From assembly GCF_006740045.1 (NCBI RefSeq), contig NZ_AP019749.1, positions 186,001 to 250,000 on the forward strand: a stretch of 64,000 bases of DNA, given 5' to 3'. The stretch's first letter is position 1, and each line of letters starts with the position of its first letter. Made by a program: the position numbers and the translations under genes. Origin of the DNA: Comamonas terrigena NBRC 13299. Lineage in GTDB: Bacteria; Pseudomonadota; Gammaproteobacteria; Burkholderiales; Burkholderiaceae_C. Below, one piece after another: positions 52,954 through 64,000 of this stretch. The notes beneath the pieces were generated by a model. That model saw nothing but the letters and a program-made list of their open reading frames with translations. It was not told the origin of the DNA and did not search any database.

Positions 52954-53817
52954 TTAGCGCACCTGCTGCGCCGCAAATGCGGCGCGGGGCTGCACATAGC
53001 TGTCCTGTGCCTGAACCAGCTGCAGCTCGCGCTGGCCGCTGTCGTGGGTGCGCTGCAGCAGCTCGAACATGCTGGCGGTGGTCCGCTCCAGTGCCTGCAG
53101 GGCCGAGCCCGTCTCGCCGAACTGCTGGCTGTAGTGGGCGGCAAACAGCGCCGCCGTTACATCGCCCGAGCCATTGGCCTTGAACGGCAGGTGCGGCGTG
53201 GTCACCAGCCAGGCACCGGTGGCATCGGCCGCCAGCATCTCGATGCTGCCGGGCGCCGCATCGGGCCGGTGCACGCTCGTCACCAGCACTGCGCGCGGGC
53301 CCATGGCCATCACGGTATCCACGGCCGCCAGGGTGCTGTCCAGCGTGCTGGCCTCGGTGTCCGCCAGATAGCCCAGCTCGAATTGGTTGGGCGTCACCAG
53401 GTCGGCGGCCGGCACCACGCGTTCGCGCAGCAGCACCGGAATGGCCGGGTTCACAAAACAGCCCGACTTTGCATTGCCCATCACCGGGTCGCAGGTGTAG
53501 GTAGCCTGGGGGTTGAGTGCCTTCACCCGGGCCACGGTGGACAGGATGGCGTCGGCAATGTCGGCACCGCCCTGGTAGCCGCTGAGCACCACATCCACCT
53601 GCGCCAGAGCACCGCGCGCCTCCATGGCGTCCACGATGGCCGTCACCTCGCTGGCGGGAATGGCTGATCCGCCCCACTGGCCGTAGCCCGTGTGGTTGGA
53701 GAAGTTGACGGTGTAGACCGGCCACACCTCGTGCCCCAGGCGCTGCAACGGAAACACCGCTGCCGAGTTGCCGACATGGCCGTAGGAGACATGGGATTGG
53801 ATGGAGAGGATGTTCAT
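52954..53817 (-). CDS. pdxY: Pyridoxal kinase PdxY
   Basis: This 287-aa ribokinase-fold enzyme phosphorylates pyridoxal in B6 salvage. It begins MNILSIQSHVSYGHVGNSAAVFPLQRLG (read in parts), contains NHTGYGQWGG, YTCDPVMG, TPNQFELGYL and the catalytic-Asp motif KANGSGDVTAAL. Length matches PdxY. It is monocistronic as far as can be seen. Confidence 0.95.
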   Translation of the reverse strand: MNILSIQSHVSYGHVGNSAAVFPLQRLGHEVWPVYTVNFSNHTGYGQWGGSAIPASEVTAIVDAMEARGALAQVDVVLSGYQGGADIADAILSTVARVKALNPQATYTCDPVMGNAKSGCFVNPAIPVLLRERVVPAADLVTPNQFELGYLADTEASTLDSTLAAVDTVMAMGPRAVLVTSVHRPDAAPGSIEMLAADATGAWLVTTPHLPFKANGSGDVTAALFAAHYSQQFGETGSALQALERTTASMFELLQRTHDSGQRELQLVQAQDSYVQPRAAFAAQQVR

Positions 53818-54019
53818 GGTGGATGCAAAGGGGGTGAGCGCAGCGCTGGATGGTGGAAATGTTAGCGCTGTGGCCTGGGTGTGGTGGAGCTGGATCAGGC
53901 TCTTTTGTGCAAAGGCGTGGTCTGCGTATGGTGTGGGGTGTTGGTGTGCATCAGAAGAACAGGAAGATGCCATCCCAACAGTCGGTATGGCAGTGGATGC
54001 GCGACTGATTCAGCCATGC

Positions 54020-54045
54020 AAAAAGCCTCCCTGGGGAGGCTTTTT
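54020..54045. terminator. Bidirectional terminator after gatB
   Basis: Five A residues, AGCCTCCC, a short loop, GGGAGGCT and T residues form a symmetrical hairpin, 32 bp past the gatB stop on the minus strand. Confidence 0.92.
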
Positions 54046-54076
54046 GATTGCAGAGAGGGGTTCGGCGAGGGATGGC

Positions 54077-55534
54077 TTATGCCAGCTTCGCCTTCAGCAG
54101 CTCATTCACCTGTCCCGGATTGGCCTTGCCCTTGGACGCCTTCATCACCTGGCCGACCAGGGCGTTGAATGCCTTGTCCTTGCCGGCGCGGTATTGCTCC
54201 ACGTTGGCGGGGTTGGCGGCAATCACCTCGTCGATGATGGCTTCCAGCGCGCCGGTGTCGTTGGACTGCTTGAGGTCCTTGGCTTCGATGATGGCGTCCA
54301 CGTCGCTGCCTTCACCGCTCCACAGCGCTTCAAACACCTGCTTGGCAGAGTTGTTGCTGATGGTGCTGTCCGAAATGCGGCCGATCAGGGCGCCCAGTTG
54401 CTGGCTGCTGACCTTGACCGCGTCCATGCCGATTTCCTCGGTGTTCAGGCGGCGGGAGATTTCGCCCATCACCCAGTTGCTGACCAGCTTGGGCTGGCCG
54501 CAGGCCTTGGCAGCATCTTCAAAGTAGGCCGCCATGGCCTGGCTTTGGGTCAGCGTGGTGGCGTCGTACGCGGGCAGGCTGTACTGCTCGACGAAGCGGG
54601 CGGCCATGGCGCGGGGCAGCTCGGGCATGCCGGCCTTGACCTGTTCCACCCACTCGGGCGCGACCACCAACGGGGGCAGGTCGGGGTCGGGGAAGTAGCG
54701 GTAGTCGGCTGCGTCTTCTTTGGTGCGCATGGCGCGGGTCTCGCCCGTGTCGGGGTTGAACAGCACGGTGGCCTGCTGGATCTTGTGACCGTCTTCAATC
54801 TGCTCGATCTGCCAGAGGATTTCGTAATCGATGGCGATCTGCATGTTGCGGAACGAGTTCAGGTTCTTGATCTCGCGGCGGGTGCCCAGCGGCTGGCCGG
54901 GCTTGCGCACCGACACGTTGGCGTCGCAGCGGAACGAGCCTTCCTGCATGTTGCCGTCGCAGATGCCGATCCAGGTGACGATCTTGTGCAGCTCCTTGGC
55001 GTAGGCCACGGCCTCGGCGGTGCTGCGGATGTCAGGCTCGGTCACGATTTCCAGCAGCGGCGTGCCGGCGCGGTTCAGGTCGATGCCGGACTGGCCGATG
55101 AACTCGTCGTGCACAGACTTGCCGGCGTCTTCCTCCAGGTGGGCGCGCACCAGGCGCACGGTCTTGAGGACGTTTTCCTTGCCTTCTTCCAGATAGAAGC
55201 TGACTTCACCGCCTTGCACCACGGGAATCTCGAACTGCGAGATCTGGTAGCCCTTGGGCAGATCGGGGTAGAAGTAGTTCTTGCGGGCAAAGATGCTGCG
55301 CGGCGCAATGTGCGAACCCAGCGACAGACCGAGCTTGATGGCGCATTCCACGGCGGTGCGGTTCATGACCGGCAGGGTGCCTGGCAGGGCCAGATCGACC
55401 GGGCAGGCCTGCGTGTTGGGCTCGGCGCCGAAGGCGGTGCTGGCGCGGCTGAAGATTTTGCTGTGGGTGGCCAGCTGGGTGTGGGTTTCGAAGCCGATGA
55501 CGACCTCGTAGCCATTGATCAGTTTCACTGTCAT
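54077..55534 (-). CDS. gatB: Asp-tRNA(Asn)/Glu-tRNA(Gln) amidotransferase subunit B
   Basis: This 485-aa subunit binds and activates mischarged tRNA for transamidation. It begins [21 protein letters not shown], has [24 protein letters not shown] residues, [12 protein letters not shown], and the GatB/YqeY C-terminal helical domain ending with the motif [16 protein letters not shown]. It is the last gene of gatCAB and is followed by a strong terminator. Confidence 0.97.
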   Translation of the reverse strand: MTVKLINGYEVVIGFETHTQLATHSKIFSRASTAFGAEPNTQACPVDLALPGTLPVMNRTAVECAIKLGLSLGSHIAPRSIFARKNYFYPDLPKGYQISQFEIPVVQGGEVSFYLEEGKENVLKTVRLVRAHLEEDAGKSVHDEFIGQSGIDLNRAGTPLLEIVTEPDIRSTAEAVAYAKELHKIVTWIGICDGNMQEGSFRCDANVSVRKPGQPLGTRREIKNLNSFRNMQIAIDYEILWQIEQIEDGHKIQQATVLFNPDTGETRAMRTKEDAADYRYFPDPDLPPLVVAPEWVEQVKAGMPELPRAMAARFVEQYSLPAYDATTLTQSQAMAAYFEDAAKACGQPKLVSNWVMGEISRRLNTEEIGMDAVKVSSQQLGALIGRISDSTISNNSAKQVFEALWSGEGSDVDAIIEAKDLKQSNDTGALEAIIDEVIAANPANVEQYRAGKDKAFNALVGQVMKASKGKANPGQVNELLKAKLA

Positions 55535-55559
55535 ATGTATCTCGTCCTTCCTGCGCTTC

Positions 55560-57050
<1,491 letters not shown>

Positions 57051-57070
57051 GGTTCTTTGGCTTTGCGCGT

Positions 57071-57370
57071 TCATTCGATGACCTTGGGCACCAGGAACAT
57101 ACCCTTGTCCGCTGCCGGGGCGTTTTGCATATTGGCTTCGCGGTTGTTGCACTCGCTCACCACATCGTCGCGCAGGCGCAGCACCACGTCCTGGATGGTC
57201 GCCACGGGGTGGGCCAGGGGCTGGACGCCGGAGGTATCCACAGCCTGCATTTTCTCGACGATGCCGAAAAATCCGTTCAATTGAGTGAGCATGCGCTCAC
57301 TTTCAGGGGTCGAGAGCTCGAGCCGCGCCAGATTGGCGATGCGGTCGATGTCGTGCGAGGTGAGTGCCAT
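57071..57370 (-). CDS. gatC: Asp-tRNA(Asn)/Glu-tRNA(Gln) amidotransferase subunit C
   Basis: This 99-aa stabilising subunit wraps around GatA. It contains [14 protein letters not shown] near the start and the typical C-terminal [12 protein letters not shown] 57370 is chosen by family length; the upstream extension to 57427 is not conserved-looking. It is the first gene of gatCAB, divergent from mreB with 216 bp between. Confidence 0.95.
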   Translation of the reverse strand: MALTSHDIDRIANLARLELSTPESERMLTQLNGFFGIVEKMQAVDTSGVQPLAHPVATIQDVVLRLRDDVVSECNNREANMQNAPAADKGMFLVPKVIE

Positions 57371-57586
57371 AGAAAAAATGCCGATCAGAAACCCGATGCA
57401 ATGCAGTGGTGCACTGCGTCCGGACATAAGTTATTCACAGGGGATACGGTATTATCTCGGCTTTGCCGTAATGACACCTGCAAAGACGTCATTGTGCAAA
57501 GATCCACCCCCGTTCTTCCCTGATTGCAAGTCACATATCCCGGCGATGGCAGGCCGAAGCGCATGCTGTGCCTGAGAGGAATTTGA

Positions 57587-58630
<1,044 letters not shown>

Positions 58631-58767
58631 TCTTTTCGCCATGGCCGGGGCCTCCGGTCCCGGCGTTGCCCTCACCCTGTCATGAACAGCACACGCGCTC
58701 TGGATTCCGCTGTGTGCGGCGTTGCCGACGCCGCGCAGGTGGCTGCTCGTCTGCCGGGAGGCCGCGC

Positions 58768-59742
58768 ATGAGCATGGGCACGCTGGAGCGCAGCGCTCCT
58801 TCCATGTTCAAGCAGGGCCCTTCCGCCCTGTCGCAGCTGGTGGCCTACAGCGCTTTGGCGCTGTTTTTGATGGTGGCCGATGCCCGCTTCAAAGTGGTGG
58901 AGCCGGTGCGCCAGGTGGTGTCCACCGTGCTGTATCCGGTGCAGTGGGCCATGGTCCAGCCGATCCGCTTCTTCAGCGGGGGCGTGACGTACTTCGACGA
59001 CCTGGAAACCGCGCAGCAAGAAGCTCAGGAGGCCCGCCAGGCCATGCTGGCCATGGCACAGCGCGCGACCCAGTCCGATCAGCTGCTGCAGGAAAACGAG
59101 CAGCTGCGCCAGCTGCTTGCATTGCGGGACCGCGTGACCGTGCCGGCCAAGGCGGCACAGGTGATCTACGACACCCCCGATCCGTACACGCGCCGCGTGG
59201 TCATCGACAAAGGCCAGGTGGCGGGCGTGCTGGCCGGCTCGCCGGTCATCGACGAGCGCGGCGTGCTGGGCCAGGTGACGCGTGTGCAGCCCTTCCTGAG
59301 CGAGGTGCGCCTACTGGTGGACCGCGACCAGGCCATTCCCGTGCTGAACCAGCGCACCGGCGAACGCAGCGTGGCCTATGGCGATCCGTCGTCGCTGCGC
59401 AGTGACGCCATGGAACTGCGCTTCATGCCCAGCAATGCCGATGTGAAGGAAGGCGATCTGCTGACCACCAGCGGTGTGGACGGGGTCTACCCTTCGGGCC
59501 TGCCGGTGGCCAAGGTCTCCAAGGTGGAGCGCCGCGCCGAATCGGCCTTTGCCCGCATCTATTGCGAACCCGTGGCCCGCCTGCAAGGCGCGCGCCACGT
59601 GATGATTCTGGAACCCATGGACAAGGTGCTGCCGGACACCCCGCATGCGCCCGAGCCACCCACCGCCAAGCGCGATGACAAGTCCGCCAGCCGCCGTTCC
59701 ACGGACGTGCGCCTGCCGGGACAGAAGGAGGCCAAGCCATGA
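58768..59742 (+). CDS. mreC: Rod-shape-determining protein MreC
   Basis: This 324-aa bitopic protein links the elongasome across the inner membrane. It has one membrane helix (about residues 25-42), a coiled coil (about 75-115, ETAQQEAQEARQAMLAMAQ) and a periplasmic beta domain with GVLGQVTRVQPFLSEVRLL and GDLLTTSGVDGVYPSGLPV. ATG 58768 has GGGAGG 7 nt upstream. It overlaps mreD by four bases. Confidence 0.95.
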   Translation: MSMGTLERSAPSMFKQGPSALSQLVAYSALALFLMVADARFKVVEPVRQVVSTVLYPVQWAMVQPIRFFSGGVTYFDDLETAQQEAQEARQAMLAMAQRATQSDQLLQENEQLRQLLALRDRVTVPAKAAQVIYDTPDPYTRRVVIDKGQVAGVLAGSPVIDERGVLGQVTRVQPFLSEVRLLVDRDQAIPVLNQRTGERSVAYGDPSSLRSDAMELRFMPSNADVKEGDLLTTSGVDGVYPSGLPVAKVSKVERRAESAFARIYCEPVARLQGARHVMILEPMDKVLPDTPHAPEPPTAKRDDKSASRRSTDVRLPGQKEAKP

Positions 59743-60257
59743 TCATGCCCCGCGGCCAAGAGCTGATGATGCCGGTGAACCCGCTGTTCATCGCGCTGAC
59801 CATCGTCGTGGCGCTGGCCCTGAACATGCTGCCCTGGGGCGGCTGGGTCTGGATGCCGGACTGGCTGCTGCTGGTGCTGGCCTTCTGGGGCGTGCACCAG
59901 TCCGGCAAAGTGGGCATGGGCATCGGCTTTTTCCTGGGCCTCAGCATGGACGTGCACCAGTCCGCACTGCTGGGCCAGCATGCGCTGTCCTATGTGCTGC
60001 TGATGTTCGCCTGCCGTCAGGCCAGCCGCCGTGTGCTGTGGTTCAACGTGCTGATCCAGGCCATGTACATGGCCCCCGTCTTCGTGATGACCCATGCGGT
60101 GGAAGTGGTGGTGCGCATGGTGGCCGGAGGGATCTTCCCCGGCCCTTGGGTGCTGATTGCTCCGCTGATCGAAGCCCTGCTGTGGCCGGTGGCCAGCTGG
60201 ATTCTGCTGGCACCGCAACGCCGTCCCCCGGACCGGGACAGCAACCGCCCACTGTGA
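59739..60257 (+). CDS. mreD: Rod-shape-determining protein MreD
   Basis: This 172-aa inner-membrane protein has about five helices and contains WMPDWLLLVLAFWGVH and GIGFFLGLSMDVHQSALLGQHAL, typical of MreD. Its ATG overlaps the mreC stop (ATGA). It is the small integral subunit of the elongation complex. Confidence 0.95.
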   Translation: MIMPRGQELMMPVNPLFIALTIVVALALNMLPWGGWVWMPDWLLLVLAFWGVHQSGKVGMGIGFFLGLSMDVHQSALLGQHALSYVLLMFACRQASRRVLWFNVLIQAMYMAPVFVMTHAVEVVVRMVAGGIFPGPWVLIAPLIEALLWPVASWILLAPQRRPPDRDSNRPL

Positions 60258-60315
60258 GGAGCTGCGCCATGCACAGCCGCAGCCCGGTGCGGGCGCATGC
60301 GAGGACGAAACGACC

Positions 60316-62364
60316 ATGGTGAACTTGGACGTACGCAACACCGAATCCGAGCTGATGGACTTCCGCGTCCGCGTCTGGGTGATCGGCGTGGTGGTCATGC
60401 TGCTGCTGGGAGTGGTCTGGGCCCGCCTGGTGGTCCTGCAGGTGGTGCGCCATGACGCCTACGCCGAGCGTGCGGAAAGCAACCGCACGGCGGTGGTGCC
60501 CATCGTGCCCAACCGGGGCCAGATCCTGGACCGCAACGGCGTGGTGCTGGCCTCCAATTATTCCGCCTACACGCTGGAAATCACCCGTTCCAAGGTCGAG
60601 AACCTGGAAGAGACCATCGACCAGCTGGCCGAGGTGGTGGAGATCAGCCAGCGCGATCGCCGCAAATTCAAACGGCTGATGGAGGACTCCAAGAGCTTCG
60701 AGTCCATTCCCATCCGCACCCGCCTGAGCGATGTGGAAGTGGCCAAGTTCGCCGCCCAGCGCTGGCGTTTTCCGGGCGTGGACATTCAGGCCCGCCTGTT
60801 TCGCTCCTATCCGCTGGAAAACGTGGGCAGCCACATCGTCGGCTATATCGGCCGGGTCAGCCAGAAGGACAAGGAAGCCATCGAGGAGTGGGAAGATGCC
60901 GCCAACTACCGTGGCACCGAAGTCATCGGCAAGCTTGGCATAGAGCAAAGCTACGAAAAAGAGCTGCACGGCCAGACGGGCTGGGAGCAGCTGGAAACTT
61001 CGGCCGGTGGCTATGCCGTGCGCCGCCTCAACAGCCGCCCTGCCACACCGGGGGATTCCATCGTGCTGTCGCTGGACATCCGCCTGCAGAAGATGGTGGA
61101 AGAGCTGTACGGCAACCGCCGCGGTGCGCTGGTGGCCATCGATCCGCGCAATGGCGAGGTGCTGGCCATGGTCAGCAAGCCCACCTATGACCTGAACCTG
61201 TTCGTGGGCGGCATCGACACGGAAAACTGGGCCATGCTCAATGAGTCCATCGACCGGCCGATGCTCAACCGTGCGCTGCGCGGCACCTATCCACCGGGCT
61301 CCACCTTCAAGCCTTTCATGGCGATTGCCGGTCTGGAAAGCGGCAAGCGCACGCCGGACACCACCATCATGGACAACGGCAGCTGGACGTTTGGCGGTCA
61401 CACTTTTCGCTCCGGCCACCCGAACGGCCCGACCAATCTGCGCCGCTCCATCATCAAGTCATCCAATGTGTACTACTACATGCTGGCCAACGACATGGGC
61501 GTGGAGGCCATCCACGACTGGCTGGCGCCCATGGGCTTTGGCCAGCTGACGGGGGTGGATCTGAAGGGCGAGGTGCGTGGCGTGCTGCCCAACCAAGAAT
61601 GGAAGCGCAACACCTACAAGCGCCCCGAGCAGAAGAAGTGGTTTGCCGGTGAAACCATCTCCCTGGGCATTGGCCAGGGCTATAACAACTTCACCATTCT
61701 GCAGCTCGCCAACGCCATGGCCATGCTGGCCAACCATGGCGTCAAGAACAAGCCGCAGCTGGGGCTGGGGCGGGTGGACGCGGTGACCCGTGAATACCAG
61801 CCTCTGCCGCGCGATGCCGCCCAGCCCATGGGTTACAAGGCCAGCAATGTGGAGGCGGTGCGCAGCGCGGTGGCCGCGGTGACGGTGGAAGGCACGGCAC
61901 GTGGCGTGTTCATGGGCGCTTCCTACCAGTCGGCCGGCAAGACCGGTACCGCCCAGGCCGTGGGCGTGCGCCAGAATGAGAAGTACAACGCTTCCAGGCT
62001 GAGCGAATACCAGCGCGACCATTCGCTCTATATTGCCTATGCGCCGGTGGATAACCCCACTATCGCCCTGGCCGTGATCGTGGAGAACGCCGGCTTTGGT
62101 GCGGCGGCCGCAGCGCCTATCGCCCGCCGCGTGATGGACTACTGGCTGCTGGGTCGCTACCCCAGCGAGGACGACATGGCCGCCATGCGCAAGGGCCAGG
62201 CCTCCACGCCCATCGGCCCCTCGCGCAATGCCAACGACATCCCGCTGCCCGGTGAGACCCTGCCGCTGGCGGGCCTGCCAGTGCATCCGCTGCCCGACTA
62301 CCGCACCGATGGGGCCGCCGCGGCGGTCGCACCGAGCGGGCCGGTGGAAGTCGAAGAGGATTGA
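60316..62364 (+). CDS. mrdA: Penicillin-binding protein 2 (elongasome transpeptidase)
   Basis: This 682-aa class-B PBP has a single membrane helix (about residues 19-41), a pedestal with RGQILDRNGVVLASN, and the transpeptidase motifs S329-T-F-K (YPPGSTFKPF), SSN (KSSNVYYYM) and KTG (SAGKTGTAQ). The C-terminal 60 residues are a Pro/Ala-rich tail beyond the fold. It is the last gene of the mre operon. rodA is not present downstream in the window; its usual place is taken by a terminator and the EamA gene. Confidence 0.97.
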   Translation: MVNLDVRNTESELMDFRVRVWVIGVVVMLLLGVVWARLVVLQVVRHDAYAERAESNRTAVVPIVPNRGQILDRNGVVLASNYSAYTLEITRSKVENLEETIDQLAEVVEISQRDRRKFKRLMEDSKSFESIPIRTRLSDVEVAKFAAQRWRFPGVDIQARLFRSYPLENVGSHIVGYIGRVSQKDKEAIEEWEDAANYRGTEVIGKLGIEQSYEKELHGQTGWEQLETSAGGYAVRRLNSRPATPGDSIVLSLDIRLQKMVEELYGNRRGALVAIDPRNGEVLAMVSKPTYDLNLFVGGIDTENWAMLNESIDRPMLNRALRGTYPPGSTFKPFMAIAGLESGKRTPDTTIMDNGSWTFGGHTFRSGHPNGPTNLRRSIIKSSNVYYYMLANDMGVEAIHDWLAPMGFGQLTGVDLKGEVRGVLPNQEWKRNTYKRPEQKKWFAGETISLGIGQGYNNFTILQLANAMAMLANHGVKNKPQLGLGRVDAVTREYQPLPRDAAQPMGYKASNVEAVRSAVAAVTVEGTARGVFMGASYQSAGKTGTAQAVGVRQNEKYNASRLSEYQRDHSLYIAYAPVDNPTIALAVIVENAGFGAAAAAPIARRVMDYWLLGRYPSEDDMAAMRKGQASTPIGPSRNANDIPLPGETLPLAGLPVHPLPDYRTDGAAAAVAPSGPVEVEED

Positions 62365-62410
62365 GCGCTGCGGGCCTGGATCCGTGGATGGCCAGGCGGG
62401 AGCGGAGATG

Positions 62411-62436
62411 AAAAAAGGCGCCTCAGGGCGCCTTTT
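62411..62436. terminator. Bidirectional terminator after mrdA
   Basis: Six A residues, GGCGCC-TCA-GGGCGCC and five T residues form a hairpin between the convergent mrdA and EamA genes. Confidence 0.9.
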
Positions 62437-62464
62437 TGATGGGGGGTAAGCAGAGCCGCAGGGT

Positions 62465-63385
62465 TCAGGTCTTGGCTGCTTCGGGGAGTGCGCCCGCACC
62501 CTCTGCCCGGGCGTGCGCGGCCGGGGTCCACTGGCTGAAGATCAGCGCCACCACGATCAAAGCTGCGCCGGCCATGGCCACGGGGCCCATCTGCTCGCCA
62601 ATCAGCACCCAGGCCGTCAGCGCGGCAAACACCGGCTCCAGTCCAAAGACGATGGCGCTGCGCATGGCATCCACGCGCTGCTGGCCCCAGGCCTGCAGCG
62701 TCACCACGATCACGCTGGCAATCAGGCCCAGGTAGACCACGGCCATCCAGGCGGTGGAGTCCAGCGCGGCAGCGCCTTCCCACAGTGCCCCAAAACCGCC
62801 TTGCAGGGCCAGCGCCACCGTGGCGCAGCCCAGCATCACCGTGGCCTGTGCCGCGGCCATGCGTGTGGCGCGCAGCGGTGCGGCGGCCGTGCGGCGCGCG
62901 GCTTCTTCCAGTGCCAGGATGTAGATGGCGTAGAACAGCGTGCTGGCCAGGGTCAGGGTGTCCCCCCAGTTCCAGGGCGCGTCTTCAAAGAACATGAAAA
63001 ACATGCCGGCCAGTGCCATGGCGCAGGCGACCCACAGCTGCCAGCCATAGCGCCGGCCCAGCATGGCCATGGCCAGGATGGGGACCACCAGCACATTCAA
63101 ACCTGTGACAAAGGCGTTGCGGTTGCTGCTGGTGTGGGCCAGGCCTTCCACCTGCAGCCAGAAGGCGATGAACATCAGGCCCCCCAGCAGCAGGCCCCAG
63201 CGGCGCTCGCTGCGGCGCATGCCGCGCCACAGCGGCAGCAGCACGGCGCTGGCAATGATGAAGCGCAGCCAGATGATTTCCAGCGCCGACAGGTGGCCGG
63301 ACAGCAGCTTCATGGCCGGGAAGGTCGTGCCCCAGACTACGGTGACGGTCAGCAGGGCCGCCAGGCCCCAGCGTTCGGTGCGCAT
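62465..63385 (-). CDS. EamA/DMT-family transporter
   Basis: This 306-aa protein has ten membrane helices in two EamA repeats. It includes VTVVWGTTFPAMKLL, HTSSNRNAFVTGLNVLVVPI and FGLEPVFAALTAWVLIGE, typical of RhaT/YdcZ-like exporters of amino acids or metabolites. ATG 63385 is preferred over the frame to 63436. It is the third EamA protein in the window. The substrate is unknown. Confidence 0.92.
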   Translation of the reverse strand: MRTERWGLAALLTVTVVWGTTFPAMKLLSGHLSALEIIWLRFIIASAVLLPLWRGMRRSERRWGLLLGGLMFIAFWLQVEGLAHTSSNRNAFVTGLNVLVVPILAMAMLGRRYGWQLWVACAMALAGMFFMFFEDAPWNWGDTLTLASTLFYAIYILALEEAARRTAAAPLRATRMAAAQATVMLGCATVALALQGGFGALWEGAAALDSTAWMAVVYLGLIASVIVVTLQAWGQQRVDAMRSAIVFGLEPVFAALTAWVLIGEQMGPVAMAGAALIVVALIFSQWTPAAHARAEGAGALPEAAKT

Positions 63386-63541
63386 ACGCAACCCACTTTC
63401 AGTGCCTGTGCGCAGGCAGCAGGCGGTCAAAACCACACAGCAGCAGCCTGTGGCCTTGCAGTGACTGTCTGGAACGCATTGCTGCGCAAGATGGCCACTA
63501 CACGAACACCGCGTGCTCCTTTTTTCGATGTGCTCAGGCGT

Positions 63542-64000
63542 TCAGGCGCTCATGCGGCCGATGAAGGCGCGGATACGGTCATTGGCCGGGTTGTTGAAGA
63601 ACTCGGCGGGCGGCGCATCGTAGGCAATGCAACCCTGGTCGAAGAACATCACGCGGTCGGCCACTTCACGGGCAAAGCCCATTTCGTGGGTCACGACGAT
63701 CATGGTCATGCCGGCCTTGGCCAGCTGGCGCATCACGTCCAGCACTTCCTGCACCATCTCGGGGTCGAGTGCACTGGTGGGCTCGTCGAACAGCATCACC
63801 TTGGGCTCCATGGCCAGCGCACGGGCAATGGCCACGCGCTGCTGCTGGCCACCGGACAGCTGCCAGGGGTATTTGTGCGCATGGGCTTCCATGCCCACGC
63901 GCTTGAGCAGGGTCATGGCCTTCTCGTTGGCCTGGGCGCGTGGCAGCTTGTGGATGCGGCGGGGCGCCAGCGTCACGTTGTCCAGCACGCTCATGTGGCC
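63542..64000 (-). CDS. Polar amino acid ABC transporter ATP-binding protein, C-terminal part
   Basis: The frame is open to the right edge, giving 152 codons. It contains the ABC signature [15 protein letters not shown], Walker [15 protein letters not shown], the H-loop [15 protein letters not shown] and the PAAT-type ending [17 protein letters not shown]. It belongs to the GlnQ/HisP group. Walker A and the N-terminus lie beyond the window. Substrate and membrane partners are not visible. Confidence 0.94.
   Translation of the reverse strand, partial: GHMSVLDNVTLAPRRIHKLPRAQANEKAMTLLKRVGMEAHAHKYPWQLSGGQQQRVAIARALAMEPKVMLFDEPTSALDPEMVQEVLDVMRQLAKAGMTMIVVTHEMGFAREVADRVMFFDQGCIAYDAPPAEFFNNPANDRIRAFIGRMSA

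Overview
The window looks like a chromosomal segment of a GC-rich betaproteobacterium of the family Comamonadaceae, perhaps Comamonas itself. The basis is protein similarity as I recognise it and gene order: glnK-amtB beside comM, glcEF, lplT/alr/radA, ilvE next to an LPS-core cluster, and gatCAB divergent from mreBCD-mrdA. Genus-level placement is inference.

Region 1 (1-5660) is foreign. It is visibly AT-richer than the rest and is the right end of an integrated element that continues past the left edge. It encodes a tightly packed minus-strand cassette: a 789-aa recombinase, a 692-aa tyrosine recombinase, a 179-aa helical protein, and the N-terminal part of a third recombinase-like protein that runs off the edge. 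The element has inserted into comM exactly at the Walker B (LDE) codons, leaving a 309-aa ComM stump.

Region 2 (6590-20740) holds glnK-amtB with a textbook NtrC site and sigma54 promoter, glycolate oxidase subunits glcE and glcF, a ProQ/FinO-type RNA chaperone, a glutathione peroxidase, an EamA transporter, lplT, alr, and a MarR-controlled siderophore-interacting flavoreductase with two operators. A GST, radA and a small membrane protein follow.

Region 3 (20900-25720) runs ilvE, a CHCC zinc-finger protein, two family-2 glycosyltransferases, an O-antigen ligase and a YrbL-like kinase-fold protein. This is an LPS-core/O-antigen assembly block.

Region 4 (25770-36850) contains a CpxRA-like two-component system with its own CpxR-type box, ampG, an AraC regulator with an EamA exporter, a Tat-type M48 protease, a DASS transporter with an L-2-hydroxyacid dehydrogenase, a metallo-beta-lactamase-fold hydrolase with a coupled small membrane protein, and azurin.

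Region 5 (37250-47000) contains xth and pyrE, whose divergent start codons overlap. It continues with small membrane or unknown proteins, a DHH phosphoesterase, an APC permease, a nitroreductase, serA and tRNA-Thr(GGT).

Region 6 (47120-53820) has two paralogous EptA-like (phosphoethanolamine transferase/sulfatase fold) membrane proteins flanking an EstB-like serine hydrolase, then a DUF817 protein and pdxY. Region 7 (54020-64000) has gatCAB, mreBCD-mrdA, another EamA transporter and the end of a polar amino-acid ABC ATPase cut by the right edge.

Intrinsic terminators separate most units. At least three genes (glcE, radA and the gene at 38912) appear to be leaderless, with a TAnnnT box exactly 8 nt before the ATG.
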